Below, piece after piece: positions 9,362 to 18,050 of a stretch of 64,000 nt of DNA (positions within the stretch are counted from its first letter, which is position 1; every line of letters begins with the position of its first letter). Made by a program: the position numbers and the translations under genes. Source of the stretch: an uncultured Mycobacteriaceae bacterium (GTDB taxonomy: Bacteria > Actinomycetota > Actinomycetes > Mycobacteriales > Mycobacteriaceae); contig CADEGF010000041.1 of the NCBI GenBank assembly GCA_902826815.1, positions 1 through 64,000 of the forward strand, written 5' to 3'. The notes beneath the pieces were generated by a model. It had not been told where the DNA came from. It searched no databases and saw nothing but the letters and a program-made list of their open reading frames with translations.

Positions 9362-10176
9362 GAGCACTCTCCGGTCGTGGTGGGGGTAGCGATACCGATG
9401 GATCCGGCGGCCACACACGATGTGCGACCTCCGTCGGCGATCAGGTGTGTGCCGGTGATGTAGCCGGCACGGTCCGACAGCAGGAACACGACGGCTTCGG
9501 CAATCTCGGACGGCTCGGCGATCCGCGCCATGGCGACGCTGGCCGCGTTGTCCGCCAGTTCGGCTTCCGGGTCAACCGCGCCGTCGAACTCAGCGAGGAA
9601 CATCGGTGTCCTCGTGGTTCCCGGGCAGACGGCGTTCACGCGAATGCCCCACGACGCCAACTCGGCTGCCGCGCTTCGCGTCATCGCCACGATGGCACCC
9701 TTGGTCGCCGTGTACGCGACATAACCCGCCTGCCCGATGATCGCCAGTTCCGATCCGGTGTTGACGACAGCGCCCGCGCGGCGGGCCTGCATTACGCGCG
9801 CCGCCTCTCGCAGGACGAAGAACGAGCCGGCGAGGTTCACATCCACCAGCCGTCGGAAGACGTCGTCGGTCGTGTCGGCGAGCGGGCTCACGATCGAGAT
9901 GCCGGCGTTGTTGTGCACCGCATCGATCGGCCCCAGTTCGGATTCGACCCGTTCGAACGCGTTGCGCACCGCAGCCGAATCGGAGACGTCGGCGCCGACC
10001 GTCATCACCTTGCCGCCGTGGGCGCGGACCCTCTCCGCGGCGGACTCGAGGTCGTCGTCGGGCCGAGACAGCAGCGCGACGTCGGCGCCGTTTCGCGCGA
10101 GCGCTTCGGCGCTGGCCAGTCCGATACCCGATGCGGCACCGGTCACAAGGGCGATGCACCCCGCCATCTCAGGCAT
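9358..10176 (-). CDS. Short-chain dehydrogenase/reductase (SDR)
   Basis: This 272-residue classical SDR has G-A-A-S-G-I-G, N-N-A-G, a catalytic Ser in T-G-S-E-L and Y-T-A-T-K, followed by N-A-V-C-P-G-T-T-R-T-P. The tail after G-G-R-T-S-C is unusually long, ending about 20 residues beyond the normal stop of the fold. It overlaps the upstream epimerase by eight bases and the downstream permease by four. It probably oxidises an alcohol in the same pathway as the creatininase-family enzyme. Confidence 0.87.
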   Translation of the reverse strand: MPEMAGCIALVTGAASGIGLASAEALARNGADVALLSRPDDDLESAAERVRAHGGKVMTVGADVSDSAAVRNAFERVESELGPIDAVHNNAGISIVSPLADTTDDVFRRLVDVNLAGSFFVLREAARVMQARRAGAVVNTGSELAIIGQAGYVAYTATKGAIVAMTRSAAAELASWGIRVNAVCPGTTRTPMFLAEFDGAVDPEAELADNAASVAMARIAEPSEIAEAVVFLLSDRAGYITGTHLIADGGRTSCVAAGSIGIATPTTTGECS

Positions 10177-11083
10177 GCTGGTCCCGCAGCCAGTCGATCT
10201 GGTTGACGAAGCCCGACTCGAGCGTCCATGCGGGCGCGTAACCGAGGTCCCGTTTCGTCGCGGTCAGGTCGTAGGGCCCCTGGCTGTCCCAGTTCGGCAG
10301 CAGACCAGGGCCGATCTCGTAGCGGCTGCCACGAATGAGCCCCTCGAGCAGTCGAGCGGTCTCGGTGACGGTGACCTGCCCGCCGCCCGACACGTTGTAG
10401 ACCGGCTGCGACAGCCTCGTCGTGGTGGACGCCAACCGCGCCGCGGTGGCCACATCCCCGACGTGGACGAATTGGAACGGGTGGTCGCCGCCGGACTCCA
10501 AAACGAATGTCTCGCCCCGTATTCCGGCGCGGATCATATCGCCGAGCAGGCTCGGCATCCACAATCCGGGTCCGTATACCTCTGTGACGCGCAGCGAGAC
10601 GATCTCCATGTCGTAGAGCGAGTTGTAGACGTTCCCGAACAACTCGCCCGCGACCTTCGTCACTCCGTAAGGCGTTGTGGGGTTGGGCTTGATGTCCTCC
10701 GTCACCGCTGTGCCGGTCGGCACGGTGCCGACCGCGCATTCGGACGAGAAGTTGACGATCCGGCCGACACCGGTGACGCGTGCGGCCTCGTACACCGCGA
10801 GCGTGCCCTCCGCGTTGGCCTTGAAGGTGGTCCACGGAAGTTCGATGGAAACGCCGGGATGACTCTGGCCCGCGGTGTGGATAATGCGGTCGACGCTGTA
10901 GCGGCGCATCGTGTCGGTCAGGCGCGGGATGTCGAACAGCTCGCCCTGGACAGCGGTCAGGCCGTCGCGGTCGTCGACGGAGAAGTCGCGGTTGTAGCTG
11001 ACGACCTTGCCGCCTTCGCCGAGCAGTTGATCGACCAGATGGCGCCCGACGTAACCGCGGCCGCCGGTGACGAGAGTGGTCAT
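10169..11083 (-). CDS. NAD-dependent epimerase/dehydratase (extended SDR)
   Basis: This 304-residue protein has the extended-SDR signatures T-G-G-R-G-Y-V-G-R-H at the N-terminus, catalytic Ser in N-F-S-S-E and Y-G-V-T-K. Family members change sugar-nucleotides or other polyol-type substrates and some are lactone-forming dehydrogenases. The ATG at 11083 has AGGAG about seven bases upstream. It is the first gene of the four-gene operon ending with the creatininase-family enzyme and is divergent from a PucR regulator 106 bases away. A sugar-like or hydroxylated substrate is suggested, but not proven. Confidence 0.84.
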   Translation of the reverse strand: MTTLVTGGRGYVGRHLVDQLLGEGGKVVSYNRDFSVDDRDGLTAVQGELFDIPRLTDTMRRYSVDRIIHTAGQSHPGVSIELPWTTFKANAEGTLAVYEAARVTGVGRIVNFSSECAVGTVPTGTAVTEDIKPNPTTPYGVTKVAGELFGNVYNSLYDMEIVSLRVTEVYGPGLWMPSLLGDMIRAGIRGETFVLESGGDHPFQFVHVGDVATAARLASTTTRLSQPVYNVSGGGQVTVTETARLLEGLIRGSRYEIGPGLLPNWDSQGPYDLTATKRDLGYAPAWTLESGFVNQIDWLRDQHA

Positions 11084-11128
11084 ATATTCGCTCCTGAGAG
11101 TCGGGTCGACTAAGAATGCAACCGCTCA

Positions 11129-11141
11129 TTGCCTGCGGCAA
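11129..11141. promoter_or_regulatory. Candidate PucR-region operator (TTGCC-TGC-GGCAA)
   Basis: A perfect 5-base inverted repeat with a 3-base centre lies between the divergent epimerase operon and the second PucR gene. A second inverted pair, CATTGC (11127-11132) and GCAATG (11147-11152), overlaps it. Position fits an autoregulatory or operon-controlling site; nothing more supports it. Confidence 0.3.
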
Positions 11142-11189
11142 CGGACGCAATGTCAGGTTTTTCAGGCCAAATGTGGGTCAGAATGTCCT

Positions 11190-12686
11190 ATGACTTTGGT
11201 GCTGCGTCAGGTCCTCGAACATCCGCTGCTGCGGCGCGCGCAACCGTCGGTTCTCAGCGGCCACGATCACCTCGACCATGCCGTCCGATGGGTACACAGC
11301 GCCGACCTGTACGACATCGCGCCGCTGTTGCGCGGCGACGAGATGCTTCTGACCAACGGCGTCGGCCTGGTCGGCGTCGACGAAACCGCCCGTCGGCTGT
11401 ATGTGCGGAGGATCGCCGAAAGCGGGGTTGCCGGACTGTGTTTCGAGGTCGGCAGGACATTCGCCGAAGTGCCTCCGGAGATGGTCTCCGAAGCCGTCGA
11501 CGTGGGTCTGCCCATCATCGAACTGCAGCCCGTCCTTCGGTTCACCGAGGTGGCCGAGGCGGTGAACAGCGAGCTCATCGACAGGTCGGTGGCCCGGCTG
11601 CGCCATGCCGACGAGATCTCCCGTGCGCTGTCCGAGGCGCTGGCCCGCGGCGCCTCACTGACCGAACTGATCGAACGGGTCGCCGCCACCCTCGGCACGT
11701 GGGCGCGGCTCAGCGACTACGCGGGCAGGGTCGTCGTCGTCGCAGGTCAGCCCGAGGGTGGCCCGCGCGCCGAGGCGCCCGTCCTTGTCGAGGGCACGGC
11801 GTGGGGGCGATTGGCTGCAGGCACAGCCGGGATCCCGACCGTTCTCGTCGAAGCGGTGATGGATCGGGCGCCGACAGTGCTCGGTCTCTGCCTGATACGT
11901 GAGCAGAAGGACGTCGCGGGTGGTCTGCGCGCACAGCAGGTCCTGCTTCACCATCTGGTGGCCAACGAACCCACGGACCGGCCGGTGCTGGAAGCCCGGC
12001 TGCGCGCCGCCGGTGTCGCCACGTCGGATCACCGGTACGCCTGCATCGCGGTGGATCCGTCTCGCGTCGAGTCGGCGGCACACGTCGCCGACACGATCGT
12101 GCGCCGGGTGGGTAGCGGAGTGTTCGGACTCGTCGACGGTGTCCTGTGCGCCGTGCTGGCCGGGCCTGCCGACAACGCGTCCGCCAACCTCGCGCGCGTC
12201 GTGCGCGACACCGCGCTTGCCGAAGTCTGGCCGCAGTCGCGGCTGTGCGCGGTGGTCAGCCGCACGACGCGCGACGTTGCCGACCTCCCACGGGCCATGT
12301 CGGAAACGCGGGCCACGCTCGACCTCGGCGAGGACCTGCACATGAACGAGGCGGTGATCGGTGTTCAGGCGCTGGCACTCGAGCGCCTGCTCGCCGCGCA
12401 CGGGAAACCTGAAGCCATGCGACAGTTCGTCGATGATCAGATAGGTGCCCTCACGAGAGCCGATTCCGCCAAGCACAGCCAGCTTTCACACACCCTCGAA
12501 GTTCTCGCGGCATGCGGAGGCAGCAAGGCCGAAGCGGCGAAGCGCCTTCACGTGCGGCGTCAGTCGCTTTACTACCGAATCGACCAGATATCCAAGCTGC
12601 TCGACGTCGACATGGACGATCCGAAGCAGCTGACCACCCTCGCGGTGGCGATCAGCGCCGAGCGGCTGGTGTACGCAGGCAAGTGA
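11190..12686 (+). CDS. PucR-family transcriptional regulator (module 2)
   Basis: This 498-residue regulator has the PucR N-terminal domain (L-R-Q-V-L-E-H-P-L-L, then G-D-E-M-L-L-T-N-G) and a C-terminal PucR helix-turn-helix (A-A-K-R-L-H-V-R-R-Q-S-L-Y-Y-R-I). The ATG at 11190 begins the conserved domain; the frame is open further up to 11067, but those residues have no domain similarity. It is divergent from the epimerase-SDR-permease-creatininase operon and probably controls it. Its stop directly abuts the stop of the converging zinc-peptidase gene with no spacer, so no classical terminator fits between them. Confidence 0.88.
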   Translation: MTLVLRQVLEHPLLRRAQPSVLSGHDHLDHAVRWVHSADLYDIAPLLRGDEMLLTNGVGLVGVDETARRLYVRRIAESGVAGLCFEVGRTFAEVPPEMVSEAVDVGLPIIELQPVLRFTEVAEAVNSELIDRSVARLRHADEISRALSEALARGASLTELIERVAATLGTWARLSDYAGRVVVVAGQPEGGPRAEAPVLVEGTAWGRLAAGTAGIPTVLVEAVMDRAPTVLGLCLIREQKDVAGGLRAQQVLLHHLVANEPTDRPVLEARLRAAGVATSDHRYACIAVDPSRVESAAHVADTIVRRVGSGVFGLVDGVLCAVLAGPADNASANLARVVRDTALAEVWPQSRLCAVVSRTTRDVADLPRAMSETRATLDLGEDLHMNEAVIGVQALALERLLAAHGKPEAMRQFVDDQIGALTRADSAKHSQLSHTLEVLAACGGSKAEAAKRLHVRRQSLYYRIDQISKLLDVDMDDPKQLTTLAVAISAERLVYAGK

Positions 12687-13712
12687 TCAGCCAGTCGTCT
12701 CCTCGACGACGGTGTGGATGAACCGCATCTTCTTCAGCACCGCCGCGGGAAGCACGAAGGGGTACAGGTCATCCTTGCCCATCGACCGATTGATCATGTT
12801 CAGCGCCCATGACAGCGGTAGCCACATATCGATGATCTGATCGAAACCACTGGGGCCAAGCACCTTCCGCTCGAACGTCGCTGCGGCCGGTGCGATGCTG
12901 AATGCCGCGGCGGTGTCGAGTGTGTCGCGGATATGTAGGTAGTGCGCGAACGTCTCGGCCCAGTCCTCGGCGGGATGCATGGTGGCGTAGGACGAAACGA
13001 AGTTCTTCTTCCAGCCGGGCGGAGCGCCCTCGCTGTAGTGCCGGTCCAGCGCCGCTTGATAGTCGGCGTCGGGATCGCCGAAGAGTTCACCAAACGTCTT
13101 CTTGTCCTTGGCTATCGGATCGACGAGGCGAAAGTAGTAATAGTGGCCGATTTCGTGACGGAAGTGTCCGAGCAATGTGCGGTAGGGCTCGTCCATCGAG
13201 ATGCGAAGCCGCTCGCGGTGAACGTCGTCGCCCTCGGCCAGGTCCAGGGTGATCACGCCGTTGACATGACCGGTGAAGACCGTCTCGTTCCCACTGGAGA
13301 GCAGGTCGAAGGCCAGCCCGAAGTCCGGGTCCTCGGCGCGACCGATGATGGGCATCTTGAGTTCAGAAAGCTCGGCGATGAGCCTGCGCTTGGCCCGTTC
13401 GGCATCCGCGAACGCCGCCAGCGCCTTGGTGTCGTCGTCGTCGGGTCTGGTTCGGGTCAGCGCACAAGAGGCGCACAGCCGTCTCACCGGCGCCTTCTCG
13501 ACGAGCCAGTTGCATTCGGCGAGATGAAGATTGGCGCACAGCTCATAGGAATCCGCGTCGACGAAACCGGGTTGAGCGCCCTCCTCCCCCGACGCGATCA
13601 CCATCAACGCCATATCCGGCAGTGAGAAACCAAGGGGACTTTTGCACGACAGGCATACCGAGTTCTCGAACGCCAGATGCTGACCGCATTTGGGGCAGAT
13701 GAAGTCACGCAT
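12687..13712 (-). CDS. Zinc-ribbon metallopeptidase-like protein (Rv2568c-like)
   Basis: This 341-residue protein starts with a zinc ribbon made of C-P-K-C (7-10) and C-L-S-C (20-23). Further on it has a second Cys cluster and H-E-I-G-H at 186-190, the HExxH signature of zinc peptidases, followed by a W-A-E-T-F-A-H segment that may supply the third ligand region. The family is described as putative zinc-binding peptidase, without a known substrate. Its size matches what I recall for M. tuberculosis Rv2568c. It overlaps the transglutaminase-like gene by eight bases and ends an operon with that gene and the ATP-grasp/alpha-E fusion. Confidence 0.82.
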   Translation of the reverse strand: MRDFICPKCGQHLAFENSVCLSCKSPLGFSLPDMALMVIASGEEGAQPGFVDADSYELCANLHLAECNWLVEKAPVRRLCASCALTRTRPDDDDTKALAAFADAERAKRRLIAELSELKMPIIGRAEDPDFGLAFDLLSSGNETVFTGHVNGVITLDLAEGDDVHRERLRISMDEPYRTLLGHFRHEIGHYYYFRLVDPIAKDKKTFGELFGDPDADYQAALDRHYSEGAPPGWKKNFVSSYATMHPAEDWAETFAHYLHIRDTLDTAAAFSIAPAAATFERKVLGPSGFDQIIDMWLPLSWALNMINRSMGKDDLYPFVLPAAVLKKMRFIHTVVEETTG

Positions 13713-14604
13713 GTGCCACCTCCCCTTCGAACGGCACCACGTCGACCGACACGTCGATGACGCTGCTCTTGGAATCCGTGTAGATGATCCCCCGCAGCGG
13801 CGGCACATCGGCGTAGTCCCTGCCCCGACCCACGACGATGTAACGCTCGTCCACCATCTGGTCATTGGTCGGGTCGAGCCCAAGCCAGTGGTTCTGCGGT
13901 GTCCACACCGACGCCCAGGCATGGGTGGCGTCGATACCGACCATCCGTTCCTTCCCCGGCGGCGGATCGGTGGCCAGGTAGCCGGAAACATAGCTTGCCG
14001 CAAGGCCATTGGCCCGCAGGCAGGCGATTGCCAGGCGGGCGAAGTCCTGGCAGACGCCTTCCCCGGCGCTGAGCACATCGTTGACTCGGGTGGACACCGT
14101 CGTCGATCCGGACCGGTAGGTGAAGTCCCGATAGATCCGTGACGTGAGATCCCGCAGCGCTTCGATCAACGGACAACCTGGTGCGAAGCTCGGTGCGGCG
14201 TAGTCCCGCACATCGTCGGAGATCTCCGGAGGTTGGAGGTCAAGGGTGAACTCGGCCGCCAGCGCGCCGTCCGGGCCGACGGGGCGCGCGATTTCCCATG
14301 GCGCAAGGGCGGATCCCGCACCGTACAGATCGGGCGGCGGCGGGTCGACCTCGACAACGGATTCGCTGATGACCGACAGCACGCGATGGCGTTCGGTCAC
14401 GTGGAAGTACGAGCTCACGTTGCCGTATGCGTCCCTACTCGTGGAACTGTCCGTCGGTTCGGGGTCGATGTGCAGCGCATGGGAGATGCGTCGCTGCCGG
14501 TCTGAGTCGCACGGTGTCAGGAAACCGCGACCGTAGGAGCTCGTCACGAAATCGGAGTACCCGTATGTCGTGCTGTGAGACACCCGATACGCGCGGGTGC
14601 TCAT
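13705..14604 (-). CDS. Transglutaminase-like cysteine protein (Rv2569c-like)
   Basis: This 299-residue protein has an N-terminal beta region typical of bacterial transglutaminase-like proteins and the papain-fold triad: Cys in G-E-G-V-C-Q-D-F-A, His in D-A-T-H-A-W-A and Asp in W-L-G-L-D-P-T-N-D. Such proteins cleave or form amide bonds. The ATG at 14604 is supported by GGGAG just upstream and overlaps the ATP-grasp/alpha-E stop (ATGA). The three-gene set is a known conserved association predicted to make or modify a peptide, but its product is unknown. No signal peptide is visible, so the protein is probably cytoplasmic. Confidence 0.87.
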   Translation of the reverse strand: MSTRAYRVSHSTTYGYSDFVTSSYGRGFLTPCDSDRQRRISHALHIDPEPTDSSTSRDAYGNVSSYFHVTERHRVLSVISESVVEVDPPPPDLYGAGSALAPWEIARPVGPDGALAAEFTLDLQPPEISDDVRDYAAPSFAPGCPLIEALRDLTSRIYRDFTYRSGSTTVSTRVNDVLSAGEGVCQDFARLAIACLRANGLAASYVSGYLATDPPPGKERMVGIDATHAWASVWTPQNHWLGLDPTNDQMVDERYIVVGRGRDYADVPPLRGIIYTDSKSSVIDVSVDVVPFEGEVAHA

Positions 14605-17186
14605 GGCATCTCCCTGCGCTCGGCGGGTCCCCACAGCGGCTGCATGCCGCCGGGAAGCGACAGATGGGTCGCGGTGATCACGCCCGCCAGCTCACGCAGA
14701 TCGAGATGCAGCGCGTCGAGCAGATCGGCGAGCTGGCGACGGCTGCCGTCTGCGGCGACGTCCTCGAGGCCGGCCGGGTTGATTCTGCGCAGCCTGGCGC
14801 CGATCTCGTCGACCATCCGCTCCGGCCGTGCGGAGCCGAGTGTCTTGAGATCGGCGCGCAACCGCTCGAACTGGTACACGAGCGACCGCGGGTTCTCGGC
14901 ATCCAGCAGCACCAGATCCGCGACAGCGGAGATGTTCACCGCGCCGAGATTGCGTCGGCGGTAGATGACCGAGGACTCGCAGGCCACCAACGTCGACTCG
15001 GTGACGGTCTGCTCGGCGCCGGGGGTGCGGGCCGTCGTCAGCGTCGCGCTCAGCAGTGCCGTCAGGGCGAGGCCCCGCTCGATGCGCTTGCCGATATCCA
15101 TCATCGTCCAGCCGACGTCCTGCACCATCGACTCGGCGGCCAGCCCCGAAAGCGCGAGCATCCCGGCAAGCGTTTCCCGGTGTGCCGAAACCAGATACGC
15201 CTCACCCTCGGTATGCGATTCGGGCAGCGCCCGGCCGCGGTGCAACACTGCGCGCTCGACGGCTGCCAGCACCATCCAGGTGTCATTGGACATCTGGTCG
15301 CGCACCGCTCGCGCCGCCAATCCGAGTCGCTCGACGGATTGGGCCAGCGCACCTGGGCGGCGCCTGTCGGCGGTCAGCGACCACATCGTCGTCGGCGCAG
15401 TCGCGATCATCTCGTGGGAGTCGCCGTCGGCACCGGTGCCGGTTCCGGTGACCCGACCCAGTGCGGCAAGCAGCACCGGTACGCACTCGCTGCCCTCCAT
15501 GTCCTGCCGGTAGCGGAACTCGTGATACCGCTCGCGCGTGACGGTCAGCAGCCGCGCGGTGTTCTCGGCACGTTCTGCGTAGCGCCCCATCCAGAACAGG
15601 TCCGACAACACGCGCGGAGAACTCACCGCGCGGGTCGCACTCGGTGTCGCCGCAGGCAACTCGACCGGAGAGGTCAGGATCCGCTCTGCCGTCACCCGCG
15701 CCGGGCTGCGGACCCAGATATCCTTTGCGGCAACTGTTTTCATGCCGTATGCGGCATCACCCGCCGCCAGCAGATAACCGAGGCCGCCGATCATGGGCGC
15801 GTAACCACCACGTTGGGCCACCGTGAACAACCGCATTCCCACGCTGGCGGCGGACAACCCGCCCGGTTGTACGTCGCTGGGGGCTGACGAGAACTGCGGC
15901 AACTCCTGACCGACCCACTGCCACGGCTCGGCCTCGATGCGGACACCGAGTTCCTTGCGCTGCCGGGCGGTCAGCGTAGGGCCGACGATCGTGTTGCCGC
16001 CGACGGCCGATTTGATCAACAGGGATCCCAGCCTGGTCAACAGGTGTGAACGCTCGGTGTTGATTCCGCCCCAGTACACCGGAGCGGTCTCCAGCAACGG
16101 CGCCTCGCCGAGCAATGCCTCGGACAGCTCGGGCAGAAAGCGAAGCAGCCCAGGGCTTTCCAGGATGCCACTGCCGAGCGTGTTGACCACCGTCACCGCT
16201 CCCCTTCGCAGCACTTCGACGAGCCCGACCACGCCAAGCCGCGAATCCGCCCGAAGGTCAAGGGGATCGGCGTATTCGGCGTCCACCCGCCTCAGCACCA
16301 CATCGACACGCTTGAGGGTGCCGAGCGACCGCATCCACAGCTTGCCGTCGCGCACCACCAGGTCGGCGCTCTCCACCAGCGGGAAACCCAGCACGCTCGC
16401 GATGTATGCGTGGTCGAAGGCGGTTTGGGCGTGGATACCCGGGCTGAGCACCACCACCACCGGCTCCTCGGCCGCTTCTGGCGCGGCGTCGATGAGGGCC
16501 AGCCGCAGCGCCTGCGCCCACGGTGAGGCGGGCCGCGGGCCGATCCGCTCGTAGAGATCGGGGACGGCGCGCGCGACGACCCGGCGGTCGGCCAGTGCGT
16601 ACCCTGCGCCCGACGGCGCCTGCGTCCAGTCGGCGTTCACCTGGAACACACCGTCGGCCGACCGGCTGATATCGCACGCGTGCATGAACAGCTGATGCTT
16701 GCCCGGCACCTCGATCCCGCGCGCGGCCCGGATATAGCCGGGATGGGCGAACAGAAGCTGCGGCGGAAACACGCCCGCGGTCACCGACCGGCGCTCGCCG
16801 TACAAGTCGGCCAGCACCGCGTCCAGCAGTCGCGTGCGTTGCACCAGACCGGATTCCAGAACATCCCAGTCGGTCGCCGAGATCACCAGCGGCAGCGCGT
16901 CGAGATGCCAGCCAACCGATTCGGAACCGACGTAGGTGATGCCGTCGTTGTCGACGAGATTGCTGACGACGGCCCGCAGCCGTTCGAGCCCGTCCCTGCC
17001 GCGCTCGCCAACACCTTCGGCCAGCTCGAGCCAGGACGGCCGGACACTGCCTGCCGCGTCGACGAATTCGTCGTATCCGGTGATCGCGCTGCCGCGCGGA
17101 TCGAACAATGCCCGCTGCGCCCGCGCGGTTCGGTAGCCGGCCAGCAGGTTGTCGATGTCGTGCGGATCAGCCGCGGTGAGTGCCAT
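14601..17186 (-). CDS. Circularly permuted ATP-grasp / alpha-E fusion protein (Rv2567-like)
   Basis: This 861-residue protein joins two domains that are separate genes in many bacteria. The N-terminal 520 or so residues resemble circularly permuted ATP-grasp proteins (DUF404/DUF407), with the H-A-C-D-I-S-R-S-A-D-G region, V-V-V-L-S-P-G and a later N-T-L-G-S-G-I-L-E-S-P motif. The C-terminal part, from about V-L-S-D-L-F-W-M-G-R-Y-A-E-R-A-E-N, is the all-helical alpha-E domain. ATP-grasp enzymes form amide bonds using acyl-phosphates, so a peptide ligase is likely. Length and fusion agree with the mycobacterial Rv2567 type. It heads the operon with the transglutaminase-like and zinc-peptidase genes. 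Confidence 0.88.
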   Translation of the reverse strand: MALTAADPHDIDNLLAGYRTARAQRALFDPRGSAITGYDEFVDAAGSVRPSWLELAEGVGERGRDGLERLRAVVSNLVDNDGITYVGSESVGWHLDALPLVISATDWDVLESGLVQRTRLLDAVLADLYGERRSVTAGVFPPQLLFAHPGYIRAARGIEVPGKHQLFMHACDISRSADGVFQVNADWTQAPSGAGYALADRRVVARAVPDLYERIGPRPASPWAQALRLALIDAAPEAAEEPVVVVLSPGIHAQTAFDHAYIASVLGFPLVESADLVVRDGKLWMRSLGTLKRVDVVLRRVDAEYADPLDLRADSRLGVVGLVEVLRRGAVTVVNTLGSGILESPGLLRFLPELSEALLGEAPLLETAPVYWGGINTERSHLLTRLGSLLIKSAVGGNTIVGPTLTARQRKELGVRIEAEPWQWVGQELPQFSSAPSDVQPGGLSAASVGMRLFTVAQRGGYAPMIGGLGYLLAAGDAAYGMKTVAAKDIWVRSPARVTAERILTSPVELPAATPSATRAVSSPRVLSDLFWMGRYAERAENTARLLTVTRERYHEFRYRQDMEGSECVPVLLAALGRVTGTGTGADGDSHEMIATAPTTMWSLTADRRRPGALAQSVERLGLAARAVRDQMSNDTWMVLAAVERAVLHRGRALPESHTEGEAYLVSAHRETLAGMLALSGLAAESMVQDVGWTMMDIGKRIERGLALTALLSATLTTARTPGAEQTVTESTLVACESSVIYRRRNLGAVNISAVADLVLLDAENPRSLVYQFERLRADLKTLGSARPERMVDEIGARLRRINPAGLEDVAADGSRRQLADLLDALHLDLRELAGVITATHLSLPGGMQPLWGPAERREMP

Positions 17187-17215
17187 CAGGAAAGAACGCT
17201 ACTCACCGGGTCAGC

Positions 17216-17405
17216 TCACCAGATGCCAAGGTTGACCGCCAGTTGCGCGGTCGACTTGGCAGCGATGTCCCAATCCCCGACGGTCGCGGCGACGACTGCG
17301 AAACCTGCGGCGGGCACCGTCATTACGGAGATAAGAACCCCCACCAACGCGGATGACGACGTGATCGCGCAGTTCGGCCGGTGAGGTGACCCGCAAGTGC
17401 AGCAT
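17216..17405 (-). pseudogene. Internally deleted remnant of a DUF389 (TIGR00341-type) membrane protein gene
   Basis: On the minus strand an ATG at 17405 reads MLHLRVTSPAELRDHVV, the characteristic N-terminus of this family. Within about 45 bases the coding signal jumps to another frame, which reads SALVGVLISVMTVPAAGFAV and then A-Q-L-A-V-N-L-G-I-W before a stop at 17216. In intact proteins these two parts are separated by several hundred residues. The gene therefore lost its middle and is out of frame; the last helix is also cut short. Intact members are polytopic membrane proteins of unknown function. Confidence 0.72.
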
Positions 17406-17422
17406 TTCGGCACACTAGTGGC

Positions 17423-17953
17423 ATGAGGCGAATCCGCAAGGCCTGGGGTGAGTTGGTCGGGCCCGAGGCGACCGCGGTCGACACCACCATCGCACTGTCT
17501 GCCGGCGCCCTGGGTGCCGTGATCGCGCCGACGCCGATCCTGCGCCTGGCCGCAGCGGACTTGTGGGGCGGCGTGTGGGCGAACAACACCAGGGCATGCG
17601 CACGCTGGTACGCGCGGCCGGGTCAGGCCGATGTCGACTACATCAAGTTCGCGGCCATGCACGTCCATCCCGGCGTGCTGGCGTTCGCGGACCGCAACGA
17701 GCAGCGACGGATTCCGGGATGGCTGTGGGCGTCGGCCCACTACGGCTACCTGATGGCATCGACGGTGGCCATCCGCCGTCTGCCCCGCAGGCGGCGGATC
17801 CTCGGGGCGACGCTGACCGCAGGCGGTGTCGCGCTCGACGCGGCGCTCGGGCGGTCGCGGGCGGCGCCGTGGTTCGCGCCGGTGTTCTACAGCAAGCTGC
17901 TGTTGGGCCACGCATCGTCGGCACTGTGGCCGGACTCCGTCCTGCGCGGCTGA
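17423..17953 (+). CDS. Uncharacterised protein with small hydrophobic segments
   Basis: This 176-residue protein is not one I can assign. It has a hydrophobic stretch near residues 22-45 (T-I-A-L-S-A-G-A-L-G-A-V-I-A-P), a basic R-R-L-P-R-R-R-R patch near 118-126 and a second weakly hydrophobic part after it, so it may be membrane-associated. Codon use and GC3 look like those of neighbouring genes, which supports it being real. The ATG at 17423 is 18 bases from the start of the divergent DUF389 remnant. A lipoprotein gene follows on the same strand after 97 bases. Confidence 0.6.
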   Translation: MRRIRKAWGELVGPEATAVDTTIALSAGALGAVIAPTPILRLAAADLWGGVWANNTRACARWYARPGQADVDYIKFAAMHVHPGVLAFADRNEQRRIPGWLWASAHYGYLMASTVAIRRLPRRRRILGATLTAGGVALDAALGRSRAAPWFAPVFYSKLLLGHASSALWPDSVLRG

Positions 17954-18050
17954 TCGACCAGGCAATTTGGTACGACTCCGCCTTCGTCGACCGTCGCTGC
18001 TCTACTGTCACCTGTGTTGCCGAGTTAGTCGTAGAGGGGGATTCATACTC

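Noticed and set aside
7950-9416. Minus-strand open frame extending the creatininase-family protein to about 757 residues
   Set aside because: The added part lies in a different frame of the permease gene and is Arg/His/Pro-rich noise. The ATGA-coupled ATG at 7949 is the real start.
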